NCBI RefSeq assembly: GCF_040797425.1
Contig: NZ_JBFNEH010000011.1
Span: forward strand, 1 to 64,000
Origin: Symbiobacterium sp040797425
GTDB lineage: Bacteria > Bacillota > Sulfobacillia > Symbiobacteriales > Symbiobacteriaceae
Reading direction: 5' to 3'
Length of the DNA: 64,000 nucleotides
The notes beneath the pieces were generated by a model. That model was given only the letters and a program-made list of their open reading frames with translations, had not been told where the DNA came from and made no database searches. Positions 54,240 through 62,469 of the stretch are shown here, piece after piece. The number at the start of each line of letters is the position of its first letter. The stretch's first letter is position 1. Made by a program: the position numbers and the translations under genes.

Positions 54240-55315
54240 TGTGCAGGACCTCCTCCCACCTTCACGGGTGCGCCGTCGTAGAGCCGGTTCTGACCGGCGA
54301 CCACCACCTGGTCACCGGCGGCAATGCCTGCCACCAGGAGCTTCTCGTCGCCCCGGACCAGGATGGTGACGGGCGTGCGGTGGGCCACACCGTCCACGAC
54401 TAGGTAGACGTGTGGCTGGCTGCTCCCCTCCACCACGGCGTCGACGGGCACAAGCACGCCCTCCCGCTCCGCAAGGGGGAACTCGACTTCGGCGTACATC
54501 CCGCCCTTGAGCACGCCATCGGGATTGGGGAGGACGACCCGCGCCTTGTAGGAACGGGTCTGCACGTCGATCTGCGGGCTAACGGCCTCCACCTGGCCGG
54601 TGAAGGTCTGGCCCAGGGCCGGAACGGAGACGACCACCGAATCACCCGGGTGCACCTGGTTGATGGCCGTCTCCGCCACCCGCGCGTTCACGACCACGGT
54701 GGAGAGGTCCACCAGCTGAAACAGCGGCGTGCCCGAGCCGACCATGTTGCCCGGATCCACGTAGCGGGCGGCGATCACCCCGTCGGCCGGGGCGGTGATG
54801 CGGGTGCCCTCGTAGCTGGAGGAGGCCAGCTCCACCTGGGCGCGGGCCGCCGCCACCTGGGCCGTGGCGAGATCGAGCTGGGTGCGGATCTGTTCGGCCT
54901 GCTGCTGGGACACGGCGCCCTGCTCAAGCAGCGCCTCCAGGCGGGAGGCCTGGCGCGCCGCCTCGGCCCGCTGCGCCTCCGCCTGTTGGAGTTGGGCCCT
55001 GGCCGCGGCCAGCTGGTTGGCCAGATCCTCGTCGTCCAACTCCACCAGCAGGTCGCCCTCTGCCACGGTGTCGCCCATCTGACGGTGGACGGCCACCACC
55101 TTGCCGGGAACCTTGGCGGTGACGGTGACCGAAAGAACGGGCTCCAACTGGCCCGACGACCGGCTGACGTCGGTGAGCGTGCCGGCCTCGGCCGTGACGA
55201 CCGAGACGGCAATGGACTGCGTCTCGGGTGTGTTGCTCTGCCCCGATGCGCTGCCGCAGCCGGCGAGGAGCACAGCCAGCAGTGGCACGGCGGCCGCGCG
55301 GATGAATCGCTTCAT
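54236..55315 (-). CDS. RND efflux periplasmic adaptor (membrane fusion lipoprotein)
   Basis: 359 residues. The N-terminal signal ends in a lipobox (LLAVLLAGCGSASG), so it is a lipoprotein. It has a biotinyl-lipoyl-like half-motif (TVTAKVPGKVVAVHRQMGDT), a coiled coil (QQAEAQRAEAARQASRLEAL) and a beta-barrel domain (GTRITAPADGVIAARYVDPG as EGTRITAPADGVIA). It links the RND pump to an outer component. Stop overlaps the pump start; both are in one operon. Confidence 0.92.
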   Translation of the reverse strand: MKRFIRAAAVPLLAVLLAGCGSASGQSNTPETQSIAVSVVTAEAGTLTDVSRSSGQLEPVLSVTVTAKVPGKVVAVHRQMGDTVAEGDLLVELDDEDLANQLAAARAQLQQAEAQRAEAARQASRLEALLEQGAVSQQQAEQIRTQLDLATAQVAAARAQVELASSSYEGTRITAPADGVIAARYVDPGNMVGSGTPLFQLVDLSTVVVNARVAETAINQVHPGDSVVVSVPALGQTFTGQVEAVSPQIDVQTRSYKARVVLPNPDGVLKGGMYAEVEFPLAEREGVLVPVDAVVEGSSQPHVYLVVDGVAHRTPVTILVRGDEKLLVAGIAAGDQVVVAGQNRLYDGAPVKVGGGPAQ

Positions 55316-55336
55316 GGTGCTCGTACCTCCAGGGGG

Positions 55337-57667
55337 CTAGGGTGTGGCCGGGATGTCCAGCCGGATGTCAGTCCAGACGGTCTCGCCCGACGGCAGGCTG
55401 ACCAGCGGGGTGATGACCACCTCGCCCGGCGCCGTGGCGCTTCGCCCGGCGCGCGGGTCGGTGGCGATCGGAGCGTAGCGCCGACCGGGAACCAGGTTAC
55501 TGAAGCGGTAGATGCCGTCGTTGTTGGTGGCGGTGGTGCGGATGTGGGCAGCGCTGCCCTCGGCGTAAAGCTGGACCGTGACGCCGCTCAGGGGCTTGCC
55601 GCTGCTGTCGACCACCCGGCCGACAATCTCCGCGGCGACGTGCGTGGTCAGGTTAGCCTGCACGCCCAGGTCCGTGTCCGGGCGGAAGACGCCGGCGGCC
55701 GCGGCGACGGCGGACTTCTCCGCCTCGGCCCGCACCAGGTAAGCCTCGCCCGGCATGGCGGGGACCAGGATCTGGTAGCTTCCGTCCGCACCGACCACCC
55801 CGGTGAACTGCTCGCCGTCGCTTGAGCGGAGCACCGTCACCTGGGCGCCAGCCGCAGGCCGGTCATCGCCCGCCTGCACGATCCCGAGGAAGCGCGTGCT
55901 GCTGGGGCGTGCCACCAGGACCAGGTGGTTGGGGCCGGCGGGGTTGAGGGGCTGCGGCTCCCACGGCGTGCCGTCGGGCGCCACGGCGCCGTTCACGTAA
56001 GCCGTGTCCGATATGACCGGCAGGTAGCGGCTCTGGCGGGCGACGGGCAGGTTGGCGAACTGGTAACGGCCGCTGCCGTCGGTAACCGCCTCTGCCACCT
56101 TGCTCCGCCCCTCCTCGCGCAGGGTGACCTTCACGCCGGCGAGGGGCTGGCCCAGGTCATCCACCACCCGGCCAGCGAGGATGGCCCGTTCCGGCTGGAG
56201 GACGAAGTTGGCCACGTTGTTGGTGCCCTTGCGCACGTCCACCAGGCTGGGCGGGTTCTCGCCTTCCCTCACCGGCTGGTCGGTGTAGAGGTACCCCTCC
56301 ACCTGCACACTCACGTGATAGCCGGTGCCCGGCTCGTCACCCGGCCGGTCGGGGACGTTGGCCTGCAGGCTGATGTCGTACCGCCCCTCCTCGTCCGTCC
56401 GGGCGGTCCAGTTCTGGGAGCCCCGGTTAATGCGGACGATGGCGTCGGCGACTGGCTCCCCCAGGTGATTCTTCACGGTGCCCGACAGGATGGCGAGCCC
56501 GTAGCCGTAGGTGTCGGGTGAGGTCGCGACGACGTTGGCCACGACCCGCTCCCCGCCGGCCACCTCGATCCAGCCGCTGTCGGCCCGCACCAGCGTGCCC
56601 CCGGGGAAGGCGCGCACCCGGTAGGTGCCGCCCGTGACCTCCTTGAACGTGAAGCGGCCCTCCTCGTCTGTGCGGGCGACCTGCACGGTACCCAGGCCGG
56701 CACGCTGCAGGTGCACCTCAATATTCTTGAGCGGCTCGGCGTTGCCGTCGAAGACCCGGCCGGCCACCTCGGCGTAGAGCTTGTTCAGCACCAGCCGGTC
56801 CTCGCCGCTGAAGTCGAGCCAGCCCCCGTCCTCCAGGGCGAACGCGGCGGTGGTCACGGTTTCGTGGTCATAACGGGAGAGGCGGAGCTGATAGACCTCG
56901 CCCTCGACCGGGGGCGCGGCGAGGCTGAAGTAGCCGGAGCGGTCGGTGCGCACCGAGGCCACCGGCCCCCAGCCGGCGAGCAGGAGTTCAACGGTCGCGT
57001 CCGACACCGGGGTGCCGTTGGCCCCGGAGACCACCTCGCCGGTGATGCGGCCGAGCGCCGTCGTCAGGGTGATGTCTACCTGGTTGATGCGCTGCGGGTC
57101 CAGGCTGCCGACTTCCTGGGAGACCGGCCGGTGCCCGTCCGCGTATGCCTGCAGCGTGTAGTCGCCGCCTGCGCGGGCGGTGGTGAGCCGGTAGACGCCC
57201 AACTCGTTGGTGCGGGCCGTCGCCTCGAGGCCGTAGCCGTCACGGAAGAGCTGGACGGTGGCCTGCGGCACCGGCAGCCCCCGCTGATCGCGGACGATGC
57301 CGGTGATGACGGCGGTGAAGGGTTCAGCGGTGAGGGTGATGGCGTAGCCGTCGCTGGCGGGCACGTAAGCCCGCTCGACCAGGGCGCGGCCCTCGGCCCA
57401 GGCTCGCAGCCAGAAGGTGTGGCCGGACGGCAGGGTGATGGTGGCCTGGCCTCGCTGGTCCGTGCGCACTGCGGTGATGCCGGGCTGGCCAGGCGTGAGG
57501 ACCTGCACCTCCGCGTCGGGCAGCGGCGTGCCGTCGCTGCCGACGACGGTGACCCGCAGGGGCGGCGACGAGGCCGGTTCCAGGAACGACAGGTCTGCGG
57601 CCAGCGCCGCCGGAGCCGAAACGAGCAGGAGCATCAGGCTTAGCAATAGGGCAATAGGCTTACGCAT
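55337..57667 (-). CDS. Secreted protein with multiple carboxypeptidase-regulatory-like domains
   Basis: 776 residues with a signal peptide (LLLSLMLLLVSAPAALAADL). The mature part consists of about eight to nine repeats of roughly 80-90 residues with the CarboxypepD_reg/SpaA-like pattern, e.g. GIVRDQRGLPVPQATVQLF, GEVVSGANGTPVSDATVELL, GRVVDDLGQPLAGVKVTLRE, GRVVDSSGKPLSGVTVQLYA. No catalytic domain is seen, so it is a stalk or carbohydrate/surface-binding protein. It sits inside a TetR-RND operon, 22 bases before the adaptor gene, which is unusual. Confidence 0.85.
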   Translation of the reverse strand: MRKPIALLLSLMLLLVSAPAALAADLSFLEPASSPPLRVTVVGSDGTPLPDAEVQVLTPGQPGITAVRTDQRGQATITLPSGHTFWLRAWAEGRALVERAYVPASDGYAITLTAEPFTAVITGIVRDQRGLPVPQATVQLFRDGYGLEATARTNELGVYRLTTARAGGDYTLQAYADGHRPVSQEVGSLDPQRINQVDITLTTALGRITGEVVSGANGTPVSDATVELLLAGWGPVASVRTDRSGYFSLAAPPVEGEVYQLRLSRYDHETVTTAAFALEDGGWLDFSGEDRLVLNKLYAEVAGRVFDGNAEPLKNIEVHLQRAGLGTVQVARTDEEGRFTFKEVTGGTYRVRAFPGGTLVRADSGWIEVAGGERVVANVVATSPDTYGYGLAILSGTVKNHLGEPVADAIVRINRGSQNWTARTDEEGRYDISLQANVPDRPGDEPGTGYHVSVQVEGYLYTDQPVREGENPPSLVDVRKGTNNVANFVLQPERAILAGRVVDDLGQPLAGVKVTLREEGRSKVAEAVTDGSGRYQFANLPVARQSRYLPVISDTAYVNGAVAPDGTPWEPQPLNPAGPNHLVLVARPSSTRFLGIVQAGDDRPAAGAQVTVLRSSDGEQFTGVVGADGSYQILVPAMPGEAYLVRAEAEKSAVAAAAGVFRPDTDLGVQANLTTHVAAEIVGRVVDSSGKPLSGVTVQLYAEGSAAHIRTTATNNDGIYRFSNLVPGRRYAPIATDPRAGRSATAPGEVVITPLVSLPSGETVWTDIRLDIPATP

Positions 57668-57676
57668 ACTTCACCT

Positions 57677-58276
57677 CTACACCTTTCCCGGCGCCAGGAT
57701 GGCGTCGGTGAAGAAGTCGGCCACATCCTCGTCAAGCCGGTCGTACCAGTCGGGGGAGAGCAGGCCGGCGAAGGCGGGGGGGATGCCCGGTCCGATCTGA
57801 AGCATCGCCCAGACAGCCGCCGCCAGGCCCACCGTGAGAATGACGGGATGCGGCTCCCGGATCGCCCCGGCCTTGACGGCCCGGGCAAAGGCGGCCCGAT
57901 CCTCTGCCGTGAAGGCGCGGACCACGTGTTCCAGCAGGATGTCGGCGATTTCGGGGTGGTAGCGGCCCTCGGTGAAGAGCACGTTGAACACTTTCTGGTT
58001 TTCCCGCATCACCTGCACGAGTTCCCGAATCCGCAGGCGGATCAGGTCGTGCAGGCGACCGGAGCGGGGCAGCGCCCGCTCCCGGCTCAGGGCCTCGTGC
58101 ACCACGGGCTCCACGCAGGCGATGAAGAGCTCTTTCTTGTCCTTGAAGTACCGGTAGATGGTGCCCTCGGCCACGCCGGCCCGCCGGGCGATCTCGGCGG
58201 TGGTGGCGCCGTTGTACCCCCGTTCGCTGATGAGATCCAGCGCTGCGTCCAGGATGCGGCGTCGGGTTGCTTCCAT
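57677..58276 (-). CDS. TetR family transcriptional regulator
   Basis: 199 residues from ATG 58276 (GGGAGGTGGG upstream). N-terminal helix-turn-helix: RRRILDAALDLISERGYNG, TTAEIARRAGVAEGTIYRYF, KDKKELF. The C-terminal ligand domain is generic. It is the second gene of the leftward efflux operon, so it most likely represses its own operon, probably at the palindrome covering the promoter at 59473-59488. Confidence 0.92.
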   Translation of the reverse strand: MEATRRRILDAALDLISERGYNGATTAEIARRAGVAEGTIYRYFKDKKELFIACVEPVVHEALSRERALPRSGRLHDLIRLRIRELVQVMRENQKVFNVLFTEGRYHPEIADILLEHVVRAFTAEDRAAFARAVKAGAIREPHPVILTVGLAAAVWAMLQIGPGIPPAFAGLLSPDWYDRLDEDVADFFTDAILAPGKV

Positions 58277-58292
58277 CGCGGTGCCCACCTCC

Positions 58293-59420
58293 CTAGATTC
58301 CGCCGACGGCCTGGTGCAGTTCCAGGAGGCGCAGGAGCAGACCGGCGGCGGCCTGAATGCGCCCCGCCTCGGCCTCCAGTGCGGCGGCCGAAGCTGCCTG
58401 GACCTCCACCCAGGTGCCGATGCCGGCCTCATACCGCAGCTCGGCCAGGCGGAGGGCCTCCTGGGCCGGCTCCAGCGCCTTCTCGCGCGCCTTCAGCTCC
58501 TGAAGGGCGCCGTGGGCGGCCAGATAGGCCTGGGTGACCTCGGCCCGGGCCTGGGCCACGGCGAGTTGGTACTGAGACGCGGCAGACTGCACTTGCTGCG
58601 CCGCCGCACCGTCCGTGGCGAGCCCGGTCTGCAGCCGGCGGCTCTCCAGGTCCAGGGCGGCGCTCCGCACATCGGGTCGCTGTGCCAGGGCCTGCTCGAT
58701 CAGGGCTTCCAGGTCGGTGGGCAGGGAGACTTCGTCCGAACGCAACGTCACCGGCTCAGGCCTGACCCCGCCGGCGATGGGCGTTCCGATCACCTGCCCC
58801 AGGGCGCTGCGGGCCGCTTCCTCCGCGGCCTGGGCACCGGCCAGCGCGGCCTCCTGACCGGAGACGGCCGCCTGCACCTGCAGCAGGTCGTACGCGGCCG
58901 CGCTGCCCACCGCCACGGCTGCCTCCACGTTGGCGAGCTGGGTGCGGGTGCGCTCCAGCGCAGCCTGCTGCGCCTCAACGGTGGCCACCGCCTTCTGCCA
59001 TTCCACGTAGGCCTGCAGCGCCGCCCTGCGCACCTGCTGCCGTGCGGAGTGGTACTGCGCCGCGGCCTGTTCGTAGGTAAGCCGGGCCTGCTCGCCTACC
59101 GCCTGCGGGGTGATGGCCTCCTGCGGGATCGAGATGCCGTACTGCGTCTGGAGAAAGGCTGCAGCCAGGGGGGCCAGCGCGGGGGCACTGGCGGGCGCCA
59201 CCGTGAGCGCAGAGCGGGCGGTGGCCATCTGGAGGGCGGCCAGCTGCACACCGGCGTTGCGGTTCTCGGCGAGGTTGAGGGCCTGCGCGAGCGTGAGCAC
59301 GGGCGCCGCCTCGGCTTCAGCCTCCGCCTCAGGTGGCTCCGTAGCCAGGGCGGGCGGGGGCACCGCCGTGAGTACCGTGAGTGCGACGAATGCGGCGGTC
59401 AAGGAACGGGCGAGTCGCAT
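58293..59420 (-). CDS. TolC-family outer-component efflux protein
   Basis: About 375 residues from ATG 59420. A signal peptide (LTAAFVALTVLTAVPPPALA) is followed by two long alpha-helical, Ala/Gln-rich repeats, e.g. LTLAQALNLAENRNAGVQLA and QLAVAQARAEVTQAYLAAHG, the OEP repeat of TolC-like proteins. It is shorter than proteobacterial TolC. It is the first gene of an operon with TetR, adaptor and RND pump, suggesting a tripartite system. Such a protein in a Firmicute considered monoderm is surprising. Confidence 0.8.
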   Translation of the reverse strand: MRLARSLTAAFVALTVLTAVPPPALATEPPEAEAEAEAAPVLTLAQALNLAENRNAGVQLAALQMATARSALTVAPASAPALAPLAAAFLQTQYGISIPQEAITPQAVGEQARLTYEQAAAQYHSARQQVRRAALQAYVEWQKAVATVEAQQAALERTRTQLANVEAAVAVGSAAAYDLLQVQAAVSGQEAALAGAQAAEEAARSALGQVIGTPIAGGVRPEPVTLRSDEVSLPTDLEALIEQALAQRPDVRSAALDLESRRLQTGLATDGAAAQQVQSAASQYQLAVAQARAEVTQAYLAAHGALQELKAREKALEPAQEALRLAELRYEAGIGTWVEVQAASAAALEAEAGRIQAAAGLLLRLLELHQAVGGI

Positions 59421-59472
59421 GGGGAAGGATCGCCTCCGAAGGGTGTAGTTGAGACCTGGACAGGTTTTCCAG

Positions 59473-59488
59473 GAGTGAGTACTCACTC
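59473..59488. promoter_or_regulatory. Operator palindrome, likely TetR site
   Basis: GAGTGAGTACTCACTC is a perfect 16-bp palindrome placed just past the -10 of the efflux promoter, covering the expected start site. Sites of this form are typical for TetR-family repressors. Confidence 0.75.
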
Positions 59489-59517
59489 ATTGTAGGAGAC
59501 CGGGTACATGGCGTCAA
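59489..59517 (-). promoter_or_regulatory. Promoter of the efflux operon
   Basis: On the minus strand TTGACG (59512-59517) and TACAAT (59489-59494) are spaced exactly 17 bases, a near-consensus sigma-A promoter directed at the TolC-like gene. Confidence 0.85.
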
Positions 59518-59816
59518 TAGGAAAAGACGTACCCAGAGATCTCCGGGGTACGTCCTGAATTTCTTACGAAGTTTCGGATGTATTCAGACCCGTGCAGCGT
59601 CAACCGGATTCTGAGAGTCTGACGCGAGTCCATTCGCTCGGCCTGGGGGTACGATCTCCGCCGCTGTCGATCCTCGTGCCGCACGTCGTTACGTACCCGC
59701 CACCCAACATCATCGTCATAAAGCTACCAAACATAACTTCCTGTTTCGGATCATTACGAGGGATCCAACACGAAAAGAGGCCGACGGTTGGGCAGGGATC
59801 TCCCGGAGTGAATAGA

Positions 59817-60162
59817 GGGGCAGATGGCCGCACCTTGCTGGACCTCAGGGGCGCCCCCATACCCGACCCTTCCACGCCCGCCCCGCGCCGGTTCCTGCCG
59901 GTGGGGACCATCTCCTGCTCGCGCACAAAGACCGGACGCGGGTGCTGCCCGAGGAGTACCGCCGGCATGTAATCCTGAGCGGCGGCAGGGTTCAGCCCAC
60001 GTTCCTGGTCGATGGCAAGGTGACGGGGGCAGGTACGCACAGCTGACGCTCGAACCTTTCAGCCCGCTGCCGCGAGCAGCGAAGGAGGCGCTGAAGGCGG
60101 AGGGCCTGGCGCTCATGGGCTTCCTTACCGGGAAATCGCAGGGGTGCGAAGTTGAGATTCCC
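59817..60162 (+). pseudogene. Remnant of a second HTH_42/AlkZ-like gene
   Basis: Three frames together spell the C-terminal part of an HTH_42 protein: GRTLLDLRGAPIPDPSTPAP then FLPV, next (frame changed) HLLLAHKDRTRVLPEEYRRH and GGRVQPTFLVDGKVTG, next (changed again) LTLEPFSPLPRAAKEALKAE. There is no intact N-terminus and two frameshifts lie near 59905 and 60030. It is a decayed gene fragment, separate from the broken relative at 38453-39485. Confidence 0.7.
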
Positions 60163-60165
60163 TAG

Positions 60166-60679
60166 AAAGACGGGCGCCGGCGGTGCACTTAAGGATGGCT
60201 CCTGCATTGAAGAGGAGGATCGTGAGGGCTACCATGAGGACGGGCAGGCCGATGTACACCGCCGTCGACGATCAGCTCGATGCCGGGGCCCCGGGTGCTC
60301 GGCAGAGCGAGGTGCAAATCACCCGGCGTCACGGGCCGGTTCTGGGTCTGCTTCAGGGCGGTATTCGCCTCGGGTTGCGCTCCGGCACCTGGCCGTTCTG
60401 TACGAGAACCACCGGCTCGTCAGGGCCGTGAACTGCGTCGCCAGGGTGAGGGCGATCTATGTGGCGAACGATGCGTAGGTCGTTCACGGGCGTGCGGCAA
60501 CATTATAGGAGAGTTTCGCGGCGAGGGAGCCAAGGGTGATGCCCGCCCCGCAGCCGCCAGTTAGTCGGAGAAGGTGAGATGGTCCAACCGGATCAGGGCC
60601 ACAGTTGCTTCTCCCACTGCGACATCCTCCATGCGGACGAAATGGAAGGTTCGCGGCGGTGTATCGCAGCGCCGGTTCT
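60166..60679. other. Degraded region before the decarboxylase gene
   Basis: About 500 bases with no intact gene. Short frames such as one ending LAVLYENHRLVRAVNCVARV look like gene debris but I could not assign them. Nothing else supported here. Confidence 0.4.
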
Positions 60680-60688
60680 GGTATACTG
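60680..60688 (+). promoter_or_regulatory. Extended -10 promoter of the decarboxylase gene
   Basis: TGGTATACT holds a good -10 (TATACT, 60683-60688) with the extended TG motif; the -35 is weak. It lies about 45 bases before the start codon. Confidence 0.55.
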
Positions 60689-60730
60689 CGTAAAGATGTA
60701 TATGTGCATGGATCGCAGGAGGTGAGGACC

Positions 60731-62194
60731 GTGAACCAGTACGAGACTCCTCTGTTCACCGGGCTGGTGGAGCATGCCCGGCGGAACCCCATCCAGTTCC
60801 ACATCCCGGGGCACAAGAGGGGAGCGGGCATGGCGCCTGAGTTCCGGGAGTTCATTGGAGAGCGGGCGCTTTCCATCGACCTGATCAACATCGCCCCGCT
60901 GGACGACCTGCACAACCCCCACGGCATCATCCGCGAGGCGCAGGCCATGGCCGCGGAGGCGTTCGGGGCCGACCACACGTACTTCAGCGTTCAGGGCACC
61001 AGCGGCGCGATCATCACCATGATCATGACCGTGTGCGGGCCCGGCGATAAGATCCTGGTACCCCGGAACGTTCACAAGTCGGTCCTCACCGGCATTGTGC
61101 TGTCGGGCGCCCTGCCCATATTCATGAACCCGGACCTGGACTACGACCTCGGTATTGCCCACGGCGTGAGCCTGGAGGCTGTTCGCCACACCCTCGACCA
61201 GCATCCCGACGCCAAGGGCGTGCTGGTGATCAACCCGACCTATTACGGCGTCGCGGCCGACCTGAAGGCCATTGTGGACCTCGCCCACTCCCGCGGCGTG
61301 CCGGTGCTGGTGGACGAGGCCCACGGCGTTCACCTGTGCTTCCACGAGGGCCTGCCCCTCTCCGCGATGCAGGCCGGCGCGGACATGGCGGCCACCTCGG
61401 TCCACAAACTGGGCGGCGCCCTGACGCAGGCCAGCATTCTCAACGTGCGGGAGGGGTTCATCAACCCGGGCCGGGTTCAGGCCATTCTCTCCATGCTGAC
61501 CACCACGTCGACCTCGTACCTGTTGCTGGCGTCGCTGGACGTGGCCCGCAAGCACCTGGCCACCCGGGGCCGGGAACTGATCGACCGGGCGATTCGGCTG
61601 GCCGAGAATGCCCGCCGGCAGATCGACGAGATCCCCGGGCTGTACTGCCTCGGGCCCGATGCCATCGGCCACTCCTCCTCCCGGTTCGACTTCGATCCGA
61701 CGAAGCTCTGCATCAACGTGAAGGACCTGGGCGTGTCGGGCGCGGAGGTCGAACAGCTCCTGCGGGAGGAGTTCAACATCGAGGTGGAGCTTTCCGACCT
61801 GTACAACGTGCTCTGCATCGTGTCGCTGGGGCACACGCAGGAAGACCTGGACGCGCTGGTGGCAGCGCTCCGGAGCATCGCGGCGCGCTACTACAAGCAG
61901 CGGCCGGCCAACGTCGTGAAAGTGAAGGTACCCGTCACGCCGATCCTCGCCATGCACCCCCGGGCGGCCTTCTATGCCGAGACCGAGGTGGTGCCGCTGC
62001 GGGAGGCCGAGGGGCGGGTCATTGCCGAGTCGATCATGGTCTACCCGCCGGGTATCCCGATCCTCCTGCCCGGAGAGATCGTGGCGCAGGAGAACCTGGA
62101 TTACGTGGAGGAGTGCATGCAGGCCGGGCTGCCTGTACAGGGCCCGGAGGACCCGGAGCTGAAACGGGTGAAGGTGGTCAAGGACGCACACTGA
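60731..62194 (+). CDS. Orn/Lys/Arg decarboxylase family PLP enzyme
   Basis: 487 residues from GTG 60731 (AGGAGGTGAGG upstream). The N-terminal FHIPGHKRGAGMAPEF and DLINIAPLDDLHNPHGIIRE are typical, followed by the PLP site around VLVDEAHGVHLCFHEG and the Schiff-base Lys in ATSVHKLGGALTQAS, and the C-terminal domain with SIMVYPPGIPILLPGE. It is the short Firmicute type (SpeA/YaaO group), so the substrate is most likely arginine or lysine. It should feed polyamine synthesis; no speE or speB lies next to it. Confidence 0.9.
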   Translation: MNQYETPLFTGLVEHARRNPIQFHIPGHKRGAGMAPEFREFIGERALSIDLINIAPLDDLHNPHGIIREAQAMAAEAFGADHTYFSVQGTSGAIITMIMTVCGPGDKILVPRNVHKSVLTGIVLSGALPIFMNPDLDYDLGIAHGVSLEAVRHTLDQHPDAKGVLVINPTYYGVAADLKAIVDLAHSRGVPVLVDEAHGVHLCFHEGLPLSAMQAGADMAATSVHKLGGALTQASILNVREGFINPGRVQAILSMLTTTSTSYLLLASLDVARKHLATRGRELIDRAIRLAENARRQIDEIPGLYCLGPDAIGHSSSRFDFDPTKLCINVKDLGVSGAEVEQLLREEFNIEVELSDLYNVLCIVSLGHTQEDLDALVAALRSIAARYYKQRPANVVKVKVPVTPILAMHPRAAFYAETEVVPLREAEGRVIAESIMVYPPGIPILLPGEIVAQENLDYVEECMQAGLPVQGPEDPELKRVKVVKDAH

Positions 62195-62202
62195 AAAACA
62201 CG

Positions 62203-62232
62203 CCGGGGCGGCCTGTGGGCCGCCCCGGTTTG
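62203..62232 (+). terminator. Terminator after the decarboxylase gene
   Basis: CCGGGGCGGCC (62203-62213) pairs perfectly with GGCCGCCCCGG (62218-62228) around TGTG, followed by TTT. Confidence 0.85.
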
Positions 62233-62325
62233 GCCTAGTTGTGCACAGCTTCTCACCGGCCTGTGGAGAACTGTCGTTCTCGCAAACCGCCTCGTAGCGC
62301 GGTTTTGTTCGATTCGGGCGAGCGG

Positions 62326-62348
62326 TTATCCACGGCGAATGTGGATAA
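62326..62348. promoter_or_regulatory. Inverted pair of DnaA boxes
   Basis: TTATCCACG at 62326-62334 (last base differs) faces a perfect minus-strand box TGTGGATAA at 62340-62348, forming TTATCCAC-GGCGAAT-GTGGATAA. It lies in the gap before the LysM-PQQ gene. Confidence 0.65.
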
Positions 62349-62469
62349 CTTGTGGTCAATCTGTGATTATGCGGTGGGCAAACTTGGACTCATCAACAGG
62401 AAAAAACCGGCGCGCACAGACCGCACGGCCCCGACCTGCGTACCATGAGGGAAAAACGGAGGTCGGGGC

